Shown here in pieces: positions 1 through 11,400 of a stretch of 64,000 bases of DNA. Source of the stretch: Undaria pinnatifida. Its lineage: Eukaryota; Sar; Phaeophyceae; Laminariales; Alariaceae. Positions within the stretch are counted from its first letter, which is position 1. The number at the start of each line of letters is the position of its first letter. The notes beneath the pieces are model-generated. The model made no database searches. It was not told the origin of the DNA and saw only the letters and a program-made list of their open reading frames with translations. A program made the translations under genes and the position numbers. The stretch is taken from positions 1,644,001 to 1,708,000 of the forward strand of contig JABAKD010000011.1 in the NCBI GenBank assembly GCA_012845835.1, given 5' to 3'.

Positions 1-188
1 GCCGAAACACGGAGCAACTGGTCAACACGAGGGAAGTTCTTGACGGTACCAAACCAATGACGAACGATGTGAGGATGGATATGTGGGGCAATGCGAGCGG
101 ATCCGACAGCAGACGTAAACAACTTGCTTTTTTTTTTGCGGATCTTCGCTTGCAATGTGGGTGGCATAATAGCCCCGGGTTCTAGGGG

Positions 189-1564
189 ATGATGGCTTCT
201 GCGCTGGAACATGCCCACACCAACTCTACGTTTCAAGATGCGGCCGTTTCCCCACAAGGGGCGGCCGCCGTCGAACACGTGCCTCTTGCCCCGCCGCGGG
301 GGGGTCCGGTTAGGTCTCTCCCTCGCGATTGTCGAATCGTTTCCGGTAGCGGCGGCTACGCCGGAAGCCGTTGTTTCGTGCGGTACTACGTAGACGACGG
401 CATTCTTGTCGAGGTTCAGTGGTGGCCGGACGGTCGTCGCTGTATGTGGGCTGTGCAGTCGTTGGCGTTGAACCAATTTTGCTTGTTGGGCGTACGTGGC
501 GCGTCCGACCCTCCTCTTTAGTCCGCCAGCAAAATCACTAACTGGGACACGCGCCTCAAAGTGCTGGGCTGGTTAGTGGACACAGAGGCGCTTACATTGA
601 CGTCGCCGCCACATAAGCGCCTCAAGCTGCGATTGCTTTTAGCGGAGTGGCCCCCGACTCGCACCTATGCTTCAGCGAAGCACGTGTCGCAGCTGGCGGG
701 TTTTCTCATGCACATCTCTTTTGCCGTTCGTCCGGGGTCTTTCTTCGTGCATCGTCAATTGGCTTCGGTTGGGATGCCGCGCATCGCAGCCGGTGATCAT
801 TTAGCTGGCCGAATGGCCAATCCGGGGCGGCGTGTTGCCCTTGGGCCCGAGTTCCATGCGGATCTCGAGTTCTGGCGGTGGTTTGTTGACAAAGGTGCTG
901 ACGTGCGCGACGGGGTGTTGTCGGCGCCGATGTATCATTTGCAGGAGCGCCCGGCACAACGAACGTTGTTCTCGGACGCGTCAATAGCCGCCGTCGGGGG
1001 GATGCTGTCTCGAAACCGGTGTTTACTGGTGCTATGATCTCACGGCCCAGGAACAGTCAAGGTTTTGCGGCTCGAGTAAGTCCGTCCGCGGCGTGGACGA
1101 CTCATCTATCAACGTACTTGAACTTTTGAGCATGGTTGTGTCGGCCTTTGTTTTAGTGTCTTCGTGTGCCCATCAACCGTCAGCGACGGGAGATTGTGTT
1201 TCGTTGTGAGGAGACAACATAGGCCGCCGTACATTGGGTGCGGCGGTGTCGGGAGGGGCTGGAACCGCGTTCCGATGCCCTTATGCGTCTCCTCGGCGTT
1301 CTCGAAGTGTCATCTGGATAGCATTTCGAGGCGACGCATGTGCGTGGTATCCACAACGCTGCCGCCGACGTTATCTTTCGCTGGGACCGCGGCTCCGTTC
1401 TTGATAATTTTCGCGCCGTTCGTTCCAACGTCCCGTGGCAGGTTCGGGAACAGGGGACCATCGGCATTTCTCTCTGTGCTTCCGTGTTGCCCTCGGACTC
1501 ATGCGACACGCCGTTGCGGCCTCGACTGAACGAGCTTATTTGGGGCAGTTTGGCCCACGGGTAG
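189..1564 (+). pseudogene. RT-RNase H region of the DIRS-like element, broken
   Basis: The frame from 189 contains YYVDDG (about 384-401), the catalytic motif of reverse transcriptases. A TAG at 519-521 interrupts it, but the same frame continues at once with ITNWDTRLKVLGW and LAGFLMHISFAVRPG, typical of the RT thumb/connection of DIRS-type elements. FSDAS (about 975) is the start of RNase H. A +1 shift near 1017 is needed to continue into VYWCYDLTAQEQ and INVLELL. A stop near 1198 and a TAG near 1319 follow. The RNase H tail reads HVRGIHNAAAD (about 1340). It cannot make a full protein as read. Alternative: an untested intron, but stops and shift together point to decay. Confidence 0.8.
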
Positions 1565-2503
1565 ACTTTCGGGTACGTTCTAGTGTTCCCGTCTTTTCTT
1601 GATCGCGGCATTGACGGTATGACCAACGTGCGGCATTTGTTTGAGTACGTAGCGTACGCGTTTGCCACCAAGAAACTGCGGTCGGCGACCACCGAAAGCC
1701 GTCTGTCGGCTATCAAGTTTTTTCATCGCATTTCGCGCGGTTTCATCGCGAGCGCCCTCAAAGGTGCGGCGCGCTCGCATGCCGAAGTGGGTAATCAGGC
1801 GACCGTGCGTCGGCCCGAGTCGTGGGCTATGTTGCTTGCTGGCGAAACTTTGATGCCTGCTTGGCGTAACAGGGGGCGCGTGTTGTTGCTTGCATTGTAT
1901 GCGTCGTTTCGTTTCTTGACCCGCGCGTCCGAAATGTTGGCGGAAACCCGGTCGCGTATCCACGAAACGTATTGTTTACGGCGGGCAGACGTGGCTTTCT
2001 TTCGCGGTCGGGCACAGTTAGGGGTGGTGCAATGGTCGAGAGCCGACCGCGTCGAGGTTCGATTTCGTGGGTCTAAGGGTGATCAGTTTCGGAAAGGGGC
2101 GGTTATTTCGCGCGTTCGGGCGTGTTCACCGAGGCCCGTGGGGGCCGGTGGCGGTGCTTTCGATCTTATGCTCGAGTTGATGCCTTGTTATTTGTTTTTG
2201 CCCTCGTCGGCTTCCCTGGTGGCGTATGGCAGTGGTGGTGGCAGATGGTCCATGTGGACGAAGCAACAAGCGACCGTAGCCCTGCGAGAAGTGGTTGCGT
2301 TGGCGGGGGTGCCGGCGGACGAGTACGCTTTGCACTCCCGCAGGATTGGAGGCGCATCGCACTTGTCAGCAGTGGATGCCTCCCCAGAGACGTTGCAACG
2401 GGAGGGCCGGTGGGCGTCTGATGCGTATAAGGCGTACGTTCGCAGCCACGGGAAGGATGCCAGCTGGGTAGCAAATGGAATGGCCCAAGGAGGGGATGGG
2501 TAA
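1565..2503 (+). CDS. tyrosine recombinase (YR) domain of DIRS-like element
   Basis: This frame is open from just after the TAG at 1562-1564 to the stop at 2503; the first ATG is at 1619. YR enzymes of DIRS/Ngaro/Crypton elements insert the circular cDNA by strand exchange. The catalytic set can be seen: Arg in FLTRASEML (near residue 115 counted from 1583), His..Arg in LHSRRIGGASHL (near 255), and a candidate nucleophile Tyr in SDAYKAYVRSHG (near 285). The spacing fits a complete catalytic domain, and the N-terminal part has a SAM-like helical look (TESRLSAIKFFHR). It was probably translated as part of the RT-RH polyprotein, so it may lack its own start. Confidence 0.75.
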   Translation, partial: TFGYVLVFPSFLDRGIDGMTNVRHLFEYVAYAFATKKLRSATTESRLSAIKFFHRISRGFIASALKGAARSHAEVGNQATVRRPESWAMLLAGETLMPAWRNRGRVLLLALYASFRFLTRASEMLAETRSRIHETYCLRRADVAFFRGRAQLGVVQWSRADRVEVRFRGSKGDQFRKGAVISRVRACSPRPVGAGGGAFDLMLELMPCYLFLPSSASLVAYGSGGGRWSMWTKQQATVALREVVALAGVPADEYALHSRRIGGASHLSAVDASPETLQREGRWASDAYKAYVRSHGKDASWVANGMAQGGDG

Positions 2504-3446
2504 CGGGATCCAGCTGGGGCAGGGCACAGATTTGGGGCAAGTTAACCCCATTCCAAAGCTGGAGGGGTAGAAGTCGACGTAACTTCTTCAGCTAGTACGC
2601 AACCTTATTGTTTGTAACAGGCGGATAGAAATGAGGAGATGGATGGATCTTGACATGCGCATCCTGGATGAGTACAGCAAAAGGGGTTAGGGGGGAAACG
2701 CAATGCGTCCGTAAGCTGAGCCAAATGCCATCGTTGGAAGCTGGCGTCGAAAGCTCGACAATGCCAGTTGGGATGGAAGTTGACTCAGGGTTACGGACGA
2801 TAGCGTGGGGCTGCTGTTGGAGCAGCCCCGGGGGCCTGCCTCTCTCTCGCATTAATATGATTCAACTTCGAAAGCAAAATACAAAAAAAGATTATATGTC
2901 ACGTTTCGTGACATTTACACTCGAAACGACACAGACTTTTCGGCGTTTCCTGTGGACAGTCGCTCATCGTCCGCAGTACCTCGTGTTTCCTCGCAATCGG
3001 CATGCGTAGCAGGGTCTGCCATGCTCCATATGCGCACCCACCGGCCTTGGATATCCTCTCTCGGTGGCCATGGGGTGCAGAGTGCTCGTGCGTCTTGACC
3101 AGGCGTGTTTTCGTGTTTTCAAGAGGTGTGACATTTGTCAGGAATAATCGTGATTATGAATCGTTTTGACAAAATCTAGAAAAAAAAAATGTCATGATTC
3201 GCGGTTTTTTTGTCACACATCGTGAGGCATAAAAAAACAGGGTTCCTGGATTCCTGACAAAAATGTCAGGATTCCTGACGTATTTTGTTCGCTAGGAAAT
3301 AAGGCCCCTAAGAACTGTTGTTGTGACTGTCTTCCCGTTGACCGTTGACCGGTGTACAGATATTTTTACCAGGCGAGGAAAAAAGATATATATCTATCTG
3401 GTATGCGGCAGAACACACTCGCATTCTCAATATATATGGAGAATTC
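2504..3446. other. 3' flank of DIRS element; no gene seen
   Basis: I see no exon here. 2610-2860 may be the non-coding 3' end of the DIRS element. 2890-3290 holds several copies of a short near-palindrome around TCGTGAC (GTCACGTTTCGTGACA, AATCGTGATTATGAATCG, GTCATGATTCGCG) and T/A runs. A related cluster lies at 36380-36540. Confidence 0.4.
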
Positions 3447-3844
3447 TGTTATACCTGGTAAGGCTTAGTTTGGCTAAGCTATTGGTTAACCTTTTTTTGC
3501 AAGTTGTTAATCGGACTATTAGCCTACTAATACCTTAACAAATGGCGTCGTCGGCAGGACCGTGGGTTTTTTGGGTCGTGGGTTCGAATCCCGCCATCCA
3601 CCTCGAGAATAAACGTTTTCAGACGTTCCCCATGTCGAACTTGAAAAATATTCTCCCCGGTATACCCAGGAAATGAAACGGCTTGGATTATTGACATGTC
3701 CGCCCGAATATCCGGCCGACCTGGTATCCCGCCGTTTCAGGGGGAAAGAGTGTTATGAGGCTTAGTTTGGGTAAGTTATTGATTAACTTTTTGCAAGTGG
3801 TCAAACGGACTAATACCCCACTAGTCTAGTCTAATACCTTAACA
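3447..3844 (+). mobile_element. TRIM-like miniature LTR element, copy A
   Basis: Two direct terminal repeats of about 95 bp (3447-3540 and 3751-3844) begin TGTTAT and end TTAACA. The 4 bp before and after the element are both ATTC (3443-3446, 3845-3848), a target duplication. Two bases after the left repeat comes TGGCGTCGTCGG, a possible primer binding site that begins with TGG. A purine run GGGGGAAAGAG lies directly before the right repeat, where a polypurine tract belongs. It has no coding capacity. A tRNA-like segment fills 3543-3602. Confidence 0.8.
3543..3602 (+). promoter_or_regulatory. tRNA-like segment in TRIM copy A (A-box/B-box-like)
   Basis: TGGCGTCGTCGG (3543-3554) resembles a Pol III A box, and GGTTCGAATCC (3581-3591) matches the B-box consensus. 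GTGGG-TTCGAAT-CCCGC folds as a tRNA T-arm. The spacing (26 nt between the boxes) is a little short and the acceptor stem does not pair, so this is not a working tRNA gene. Copies C and D carry the same segment. It may be a captured tRNA primer or a Pol III promoter (inference). Confidence 0.55.
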
Positions 3845-4529
3845 ATTCCTCCAATCAGCTTTCAACGGAGAACAGACGCCACGTCAACCAACAAACAGCG
3901 AGGCTGGGTTAGAAATCGTATAGCTTACCACACACAAAAGCAGAGTGATTCCGGCATGCAGCCCCCCTTCATGTCCAGTTTTGAGACTTTCGGGCTGTGA
4001 TCGAGCATAGGATAGGTGACGTTTGTTTGCAGTTTGAGGTGTGAGAGAACAGCGGCTGTAGCGGACGAGCTTCTACTGCTGTAATAGTCAGGTGTATCCT
4101 AGCCTTGCTTGCTGCCCGAAGATCACCTTATTATCCACAGCTACTGCTGCTACTACGATCTGCATTCATTCTTCTGGTTACACACTGACAGACAGGTGAG
4201 AATGAAAACGTTTGGTTTGTTCTCTCCTCGGAGTGAACAGCCACAAAGACACGCTTACCAGGTACCTGGTAAACTCTAGCGAAACGGCTGCTACTGCCGT
4301 GGATCAACCGTGGTGCACGCTGCCTACTACATTGATTGGATTCGTGTACTACTAGACTAGACTATATGTCTAGGCTGCTGCTGCTGCTTCAGGCAAGGAG
4401 CGTCGTTCAACAAAAGAAAGCGGAGTACAAAAAGTATGCTACGAACCCCCGGGTAGATATTTCTGATTTTTTTGGAAACAAGGGGTTTTAAAGCCCTTTC
4501 TTTCCCGTCGACTAGCATCGAATGGCGCC

Positions 4530-4645
4530 TACCCACGCTGCTATTAACAGTAGTCCGATCTGCGTGGGATGTGAACTCCAGGACCAACTCTATCAATAGC
4601 GGCATTCGAGGGGAACCGCTAGACCACCGTGGCGACCGGCTATTT
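4530..4645 (-). repeat. tRNA-derived SINE-like head
   Basis: On the - strand, GGTGGTCTAGCGGTT (A-box-like) is followed about 50 nt later by GAGTTCACATCCCACG (B-box-like). The flank reads CCGGTCGCC before the A box. A related head with the same flank is at 45635-45720. Acceptor ends do not pair, as in SINE heads rather than true tRNA genes. Confidence 0.5.
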
Positions 4646-5155
4646 TGCCGTACGTCTGTTGCAGCTGCTGCTGTCGTTTACACGTCTTCATAGTAACACC
4701 TGGTTTCCAAGTATCTCCGAGACGATTTTTTTGTACGACCAGGGTACTCCTACTTTTTTTCCTATTATTAGCAAGGTGCTACTTTTTTCGTAGACCTTTG
4801 TTCGGCCAGTTGCATGTTTGACCAGTTGTTTTTGACCTGCTTTGCTGCTTTTATTTGCTGTGATATTGAGAGCCAAAATTATTTTCGAAAGATATTTTAC
4901 CCGCCCGATCTTCTTTCTTTTATACCATTGATTGAAAGTATAGACTAGTCTATACACCCATCGTACACACAACAACTAACTGTTGCCGTAGCGGAACCAG
5001 CACGCATTCGATGTCGTCTGGAAAACTTTGCCCTGTTTTTCTTTTGTTTTTGTACGCGTACACTGCGTACACTCGAGAAGTAGGAGAGAAGTACGCTCTG
5101 CACTCTGCCCTCTGACCTCCTGCCAGGTACTCTGCTGTGTGCTGAAGACGAAGGA

Positions 5156-5191
5156 CAGCAGCAGCAGCAGCAGCAGCAGTAGCAGCAGCAG
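5156..5191 (+). repeat. CAG run before the start codon
   Basis: About 12 CAG/TAG triplets, likely 5' UTR of the coiled-coil gene. Related CAG (5276-5296) and CTG (5441-5490) runs lie in intron 1. Confidence 0.9.
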
Positions 5192-5205
5192 GTTTACGGG
5201 TCATC

Positions 5206-5250
5206 ATGGTTGCACCGGGCGAGGATGGATCCATTGCATCCGAGCTCGGG
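5206..5250 (+). CDS. exon 1 (start codon) of the coiled-coil gene
   Basis: The ATG at 5206 opens MVAPGEDGSIASELG and ends at GGG|GTAAGC, a strong donor, in phase 0. The next exon enters in phase 0. A CAG run lies 15 bp upstream. The start is inferred from position and junction quality; an upstream non-coding exon is possible. Confidence 0.5.
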
Positions 5251-5451
5251 GTAAGCTAATGTTCGCTTTGGCGACGCAGCAGCAGCAGCAGCAGCACGAA
5301 TATGGTATAATGGCAGCAGAAATACGACGTTTTGGGTTGGGTGCTGCACATCGAATGAAATGAATGCTCTCAAGCAAACAACTTCCAGACAACAACTGAG
5401 AAATGCGTACGAACACCTCCACTGCGCAGAATACCGCATTTCTGTTGCTGC

Positions 5452-5482
<31 letters not shown>

Positions 5483-8400
5483 GCTTGTTCTTGGATTGCC
5501 GCTATATGCGCATCGTCTCTGAACTGCTGGGGCTCTCATATTAAGCTCTGTAGTTCCAAGGGGGGTCGCCGACCTACATCCTTAATGAGGACACACACCC
5601 AGGAATGCGCGCGATCGGAGTATCACACAAACAGCTTGCAAATATGAGTTTCGACGAAATCTTCGATCTCATAGCTGTCGGAGTGTATTTTTATTTGAGA
5701 AACATAGCTCTCCTACGTGTACTACTGTTGCTTGTCGGTACCACAATGGTCTGCAGATATGCGTCTCTGCGATTTGTGTCCTCCCTTATGCGGCTCGTGG
5801 TATCTGCCGTCGGATTATTGTGTGCTTTGTTTGCTGCCGGCGACGCGGGCCCACTCTGCCATTCCATGTGTCATAGCGGCGCGCGGCACGAGAGCCAACG
5901 CATTGGAACCAGCGCCCTATCTTGCAAGGGTGCAATCTAATCAGATCTATGAATACACCCAGGTACCTCGTACCTCTCAGTGCTCACGTTGCAGAGCTGA
6001 GTAGTATTGCAACATCGCAACATCACACATCACGCCCTTTTCGCTGTGCCGTATATTATTGACACAGGACAGCAAAGAAGAGATCGAAGAGATCGAGGAG
6101 CATTACTCCGAGTACAGCCTCGAATTCGACGACGACAACGAAGCAAACAGAGAAAACTCCCTTGATCGCAGCATTAGAAACAACAACAACAACAACAACA
6201 ACAACGCCAGCAGCAACAACTACAACAACAACGCCAGCAGCAGCAACAACGACAACAGCAGCAGCAGTACCCAGAGGCAACAACAACAACAACAACAACA
6301 ACAAGGATCCGCTGCAGCAGCTTCCGAAGCGAATGCGGGCAAAGAGCAAGGAAGCGACGAACAACCTTCACCCCCCCAAGGTCCACAACCTGCGAGACAG
6401 AGAAGGTGGGGACGCGATCTTCTTGTCGTCTTCTTCTTGTGTTGGCGTCACGTTTGAACCGTTCTTTCCATCATGAGTACCCAGTGGCACCAGTACGCCC
6501 AGCGCTCGCCCTGATTCTTCGTCCTAAAAAGAGACACGTGCTCCGAATTATTAGCCTATGTAGTCATAGACTGTGAAGCATCAGAGATAACCTAGGTGAT
6601 CACAACCGAATCGAGTAAAACCACCAGATACCAGGTACCAATGCACCCATCCAAGCAATCAATAGTAGTTTGCACCCTGGTGCACGTGTACCGCCTCGAG
6701 AGAGGGATTCCGGGGTGATCTGGTGTTATCCTGCTTGATACCCCCGCCCCAGGGGGTGGTGAAAACAAAAAAATGACTAGTCTAGTCTACGTGCTTAACC
6801 CCTTTAGAGTCACCACAAAATCGCCCCACACGAATTTCAAGTAATTTCCCCCCAACAGCGGGTTTCCAGCTGTATAAATAGTCTAGGCGTAAGGCATACT
6901 ATTGCTATCAGTAATTTTCATAGACTCTTGCTGCGATGTTGTACTGTATATTGTTGGATTGCAAGTATAGACTATTGTGTATCGACCTGATGATAATAAT
7001 TCCGAAGTATGGATGCTGCTGTTTCTTATTGCACGAGAACAAACTATTTCCAGACACCAGACACGCGTCGTGCTGCTCACAGCAGAGTAAAATACGAAAT
7101 AAATGCGGGCAGCTCTATTATTAGAAGAGTACATGGCGTCAGGCATAGTGATGATACTACATTTTTGGCTGGATACGTGGATACCAGGTCCCCTTCCCCT
7201 AGACAACACCGCCTCATTACACACACGTTCAAGGCCACCAGAGGTCCTCCAGATTCCGTTCCGCGCTGACCCGAGGTACCGCCCCCGCTCGGTGTACACG
7301 TTCTCCACACCATAACCAAGAGAGAACTTAACATTAAAAGGGGCCCAGCCCTGCAGATACACTATTGTTAATACTACCTGCAGTTCGCGCCAAGAACAGT
7401 GTTCGGACGGAAAAATTCTTGGAAAATTCCACTCCTTTTTTGTTGGGTCAGGAGGAAAAAGTAGATAATATGGTCCACAGCACTTTTGAAATCGCGGTCT
7501 GCAGTTAGTATGGAAAATTCTTGGTACGTAAGTAAGCGGCGCAGCCGCTTTTTTTTTCTGGACAGTTTTTGACGCCTGTTCTTCTGGATAACAGTCTGAG
7601 GTCGGGATTCCGGTTAGGGTCGGGGTCAAGGTTAGGAGGTTAAACTTACGGCTGCGGTTAGCGCTAAGGTTAGGGACTGGGTTGGGTTTACACCCGTACC
7701 TTATCTTCCCAGCGATAAGTTTTTTTCCTAGCCCCGGGCTAAAATGCGTTTATTTCTGGTCAGTTTTTGGGGCTGGTTTACGCTGCGGGTTTAGGGTCGG
7801 GGTTATTAGGCGTATAGGGTTAGAGTTTGAGATAGGGTTAGGTTTAGGGATATAGGGGTTAAGGTTGGGTCTACGCCCGTACCTTAATCCCACCAGGAAG
7901 CTCTTGCCAGCCGGAATAATCGTACAAATAGTTAGCAGCTCGAACCCTGCACGACCCGTCCCAGCACGTTGTCGTAAGGATTCTCAGTTCGTTTTACCAA
8001 AATAGTGTATCCGGACAGAATTTTCTCCGGAACGTTCTACTCGCTCGGGATGTGGCCATAGAACATCCGTCCGGACGCCGGATACGTTGCTTGTTGCGGC
8101 TCGGGTATACGACGAGAATCACCCGTGGGCGGGCATTCCTGCTGCAGCACCGCGCCTGCATCCCGCTCGCTCCCTGCCCTGCGACCCGTGGGGGCTGTTC
8201 TCCGTGCCTATTTGCCATCTCACAGACAGGAAACCTTTAATATCTTTGGGACTTGAAGGGGGGAAAGTCCATAAAAAGTGACAAGTAGATGTGGTTGTTG
8301 CTTGGTCCTCGAAACGCAGCGGGTTTTCCTCGTGGTGTGGGGCAGTGCTGGCTGGGGTGGCGGAGTTACCGGCAGACAGTCCAATAGATCATGTATTTAC

Positions 8401-11400
8401 CAGGGTGTATGTTTACACTGCTCTTCTCGAGCATCCATGTAGACATCAGAAAGGTCAAAAGTCAAGAAGGGAAGTGCGGGTGCGGCGCCATCACAACGCT
8501 AACCCCGACATCTCAATACCCCGCTGCGAGGTAGCCAACCTACTGTTGGAACTCCCTAGCATCAACAAACCGTTGTCATGGCCGCATCCTGGTATAAGCG
8601 TAATCAACGGCGGTCCTGCATGGTGTGAGCGCGCGGTACAAGTAGCACGATGCAGCGCCCGTGTCACGCAACCCCTTCCGATTGAGCTCGGGTACTCCAC
8701 CCACCGCTGTGTCCTGCTTCAGCGGCCTGGGCTGCTTGTGCCTGGTATGACCGAGACGCTCACAATCTTCGTTTTTTTTTCGACGCTTTTCCAACTTGAA
8801 ATCAGTCTTGTCGGGGATAATAAATTTGACCTTTCTCCACCTGAAAACACTGACCCCACGCTTCGTAGTGCCAAGCAGGTAGTCCCCCGAAGAAACAAAC
8901 ACGGGTGCACTTCTGAAGCAAATTTTATCTCACACTAATCCTATGCTGTCCTCCCCTGCCCCCCCCCCGCAAGAAAAACATGGGTGCATTTCCAATGCAA
9001 AAATCTTCTTGTCTCGCACTGAGTCCGAGTAGTTTCCCCCGCCCACGAAAACATGGTTGCTCTTTCAAATGCAAAATTAATTTATTCCACGCGAACTTTA
9101 ACTGGTTTGCCCCGAAAAGCATGACGTTTATCTCACAGTACGCTAGTTCTAAGCAGTCAGTCTAGTACCGTGAAACGTGAAACGTGAGTGCACTTTTCCA
9201 ACTGCAACACTTTGCCCACACAAAATTTCGAGTAGTTAGGGCTAAGGCTGGGGTCAGGGTTTGGGCCAGGTTCCGGGTTAGGGTTAGAGGTGGGGCTTAG
9301 GGTTAGACTGTCACCCAAAAAATGCGTGGGATGATATCGTCAAGGAGTTAATCCAGGGATACCATTCGTTGCCCTTGCCCACCACACATAAAGCCCCCCA
9401 GCAGCAGATTCGAGCAGAAGCAGCTACGGGGGACCCGCTAACACCATTCCTAGAAGATCAACGCCACCAATAACGCAGCAAAGCCGAGGCGGTGCAAACA
9501 TCAGGGGCGGATCAACGCCACCGACAAGTCCTCAAGCAAACAGAGATGATTCGGGCGGAATTCGTGGGCCCCCAGTCGTTTACTCAACTGGTGGATCACC
9601 GCCACCAGCAACAACCCCGCAGCACCAAGGCGATATTGACATCGCTGCAAAAGCGACGCCACAAAGAGCAACTCTGGAGCACCGAGCTGGCTTGGGTTCG
9701 GGTGGGGGGTTACTCCTAGACCAGCGGGGACGTCGACAGTCCAAGTCTCTGTTGTCTTTGGGGCGAAAGGAACCTGCACCTTGGGGGGTGGAAGACGGGG
9801 CTGGAGAGCGAGACGGGCGCCAGGATAACGCCTTGCCCGCGCAGGTGCGTCAAAACCTTTCTTACTGCAGTGTACACACATGCGTCAGTGTCTATCTCCA
9901 ACTCCAAGTGATTTCAACTCTCGTCTAAATTTATGGAAGTACCTCGCATGAAGACATACGTAGGGGGGATGCGACAAGTATTTGCTAACCCTGTTCGTAC
10001 TACGACACTGTACAAAAAACGTGTATTTAACTTAGCTCCAAGTGATCTGTCCGCGAAACGAGCGTGCTCTCCGAAACAGGTTGCTACCGAACGGAACCTA
10101 TTTTCACGAACCCCGCAGCTTACGCGGGGCTTGTTGGTTGACACCAGTAGTACCAGCCTGTCCGGAAACACGATATTCATCGGAAAACGCATACGTGGTG
10201 AGCCATCCCACGCTATATCGGGGTGCAGCATATTCTAAGAAACTTCTGAGCTCCTAACATGAGGATATCCATCATCCATCACCACCCGAAACATGCCTTC
10301 GAAGGCGTTCGTTCGCGCAATCCGACCAACACCTCTATGCGTTGCTATTAATTAGTACTAATACTATAAATAGTATTAATAGCAGTCATAAAACAAAACT
10401 TATTCGTAAAAATGATCGGACTAACCGGTAGTTCCCAAACTTCAGGAGCTCAACCGGCCGGAAACACCGTTATGGCCCAAAAGGCTGCGACCCGTACCGT
10501 GGGAAGAAGAGTGAATCTGGTACAACAGTTTTTGTCTTTTTCAGTCAGATTCTGGGTGAGGTAGGTGTACAGGTCCTGGTGTTTTCAATCTGATAAAAAA
10601 TTGTGGTACCCCCCCCCCCCGCGCGCCCCCGCCCTCCTGCCATAGCACTTTTCGTCCGAAATGTTTTTTCTGAGTGACGTGGCTCCTTAACCCAAAATTG
10701 TCGGAAAAAAAATAAATAATAGGCCAATTTTTTTTTGCGTGATTTCTCGTTGTATACCTAGGCCATGGGGTTTTTCATCCGGGATCGACGCGGTTTTATT
10801 TTTTTCAGAATCATATATGTTTTTTGGGTTGACAAGGACATTTCCTTAGGCTCTTAAAAGCGAGGAGCCTCCGAAAAAATGTGGTGCACTTCTATCGTAG
10901 CACGGGTCGGCTAAACCCCCCTTTGGGGACTTGTAAGAGAAACCAAATCGTCAAAAAGAACAGGGCGATATAATCTACCGATTACAGCGATGGCCGCACG
11001 AAGCAACGCGGGCTGCTAGCTAGCTAGGGTGGAAGAAGGGGGTCAGGGGCGCAACTTACTGGCCAGAATCGACGGCATGCGCGCTGCACGATTGATACTC
11101 GTACCGCTGCCCGCCTTTCCTATTCATCTGTTGACAGATGGTTGACATATAGTTCGCGGTAGAGATGCACCAACCATTGGTTTTTGCCTTCTGAGGGTGG
11201 TTGCTTGAGGAGCTCCTTACTCTACCCGAAAAAAAAATGTTTTAAGCGAAACTGAAAGTACAATCCGACCAAATAAAACCCCTGGCCCAGGCGGTATACC
11301 AAAACCATCCTTTTTTAAATATAAATCAGGATGACACACATCCCAACGATTTTTCTTAGTAGGTTAACGAGCCTCGTCACCCAGATTTTTTTTTTTTTTG

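Larger units (their letters stand above)
1..2503 (+). mobile_element. DIRS-like tyrosine-recombinase retrotransposon, 3' part
   Basis: Reverse transcriptase, RNase H and tyrosine recombinase segments follow one another on the + strand, the order found in DIRS/Ngaro-type retroelements. The 5' part lies outside the window. The RT-RNase H portion is broken by at least three stops and one frameshift, while the recombinase is open to its stop at 2503. RNase H and recombinase are in one frame, separated only by a TAG at 1562-1564, so the ancestor may have had one fused RT-RH-YR polyprotein. No terminal repeat or internal complementary region was found downstream. Confidence 0.8.
3845..5205. other. 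upstream flank of the large split gene
   Basis: I found no exon here. It contains a tRNA-like SINE head (4530-4645, - strand), AT-rich stretches, and at 5156-5191 a run of CAG triplets just before the proposed start codon, probably 5' UTR. I could not pick out a TATA box with confidence. Confidence 0.4.

Noticed and set aside
3543..3602. True tRNA gene
   Set aside because: The acceptor stem does not pair, the anticodon arm is poor, and the segment recurs inside a mobile element.
8291..8938. 215-codon open frame in intron 2
   Set aside because: No recognisable domain, GTG start, overlaps other open frames and runs into a degenerate repeat; it does not share the coding look of the accepted exons.
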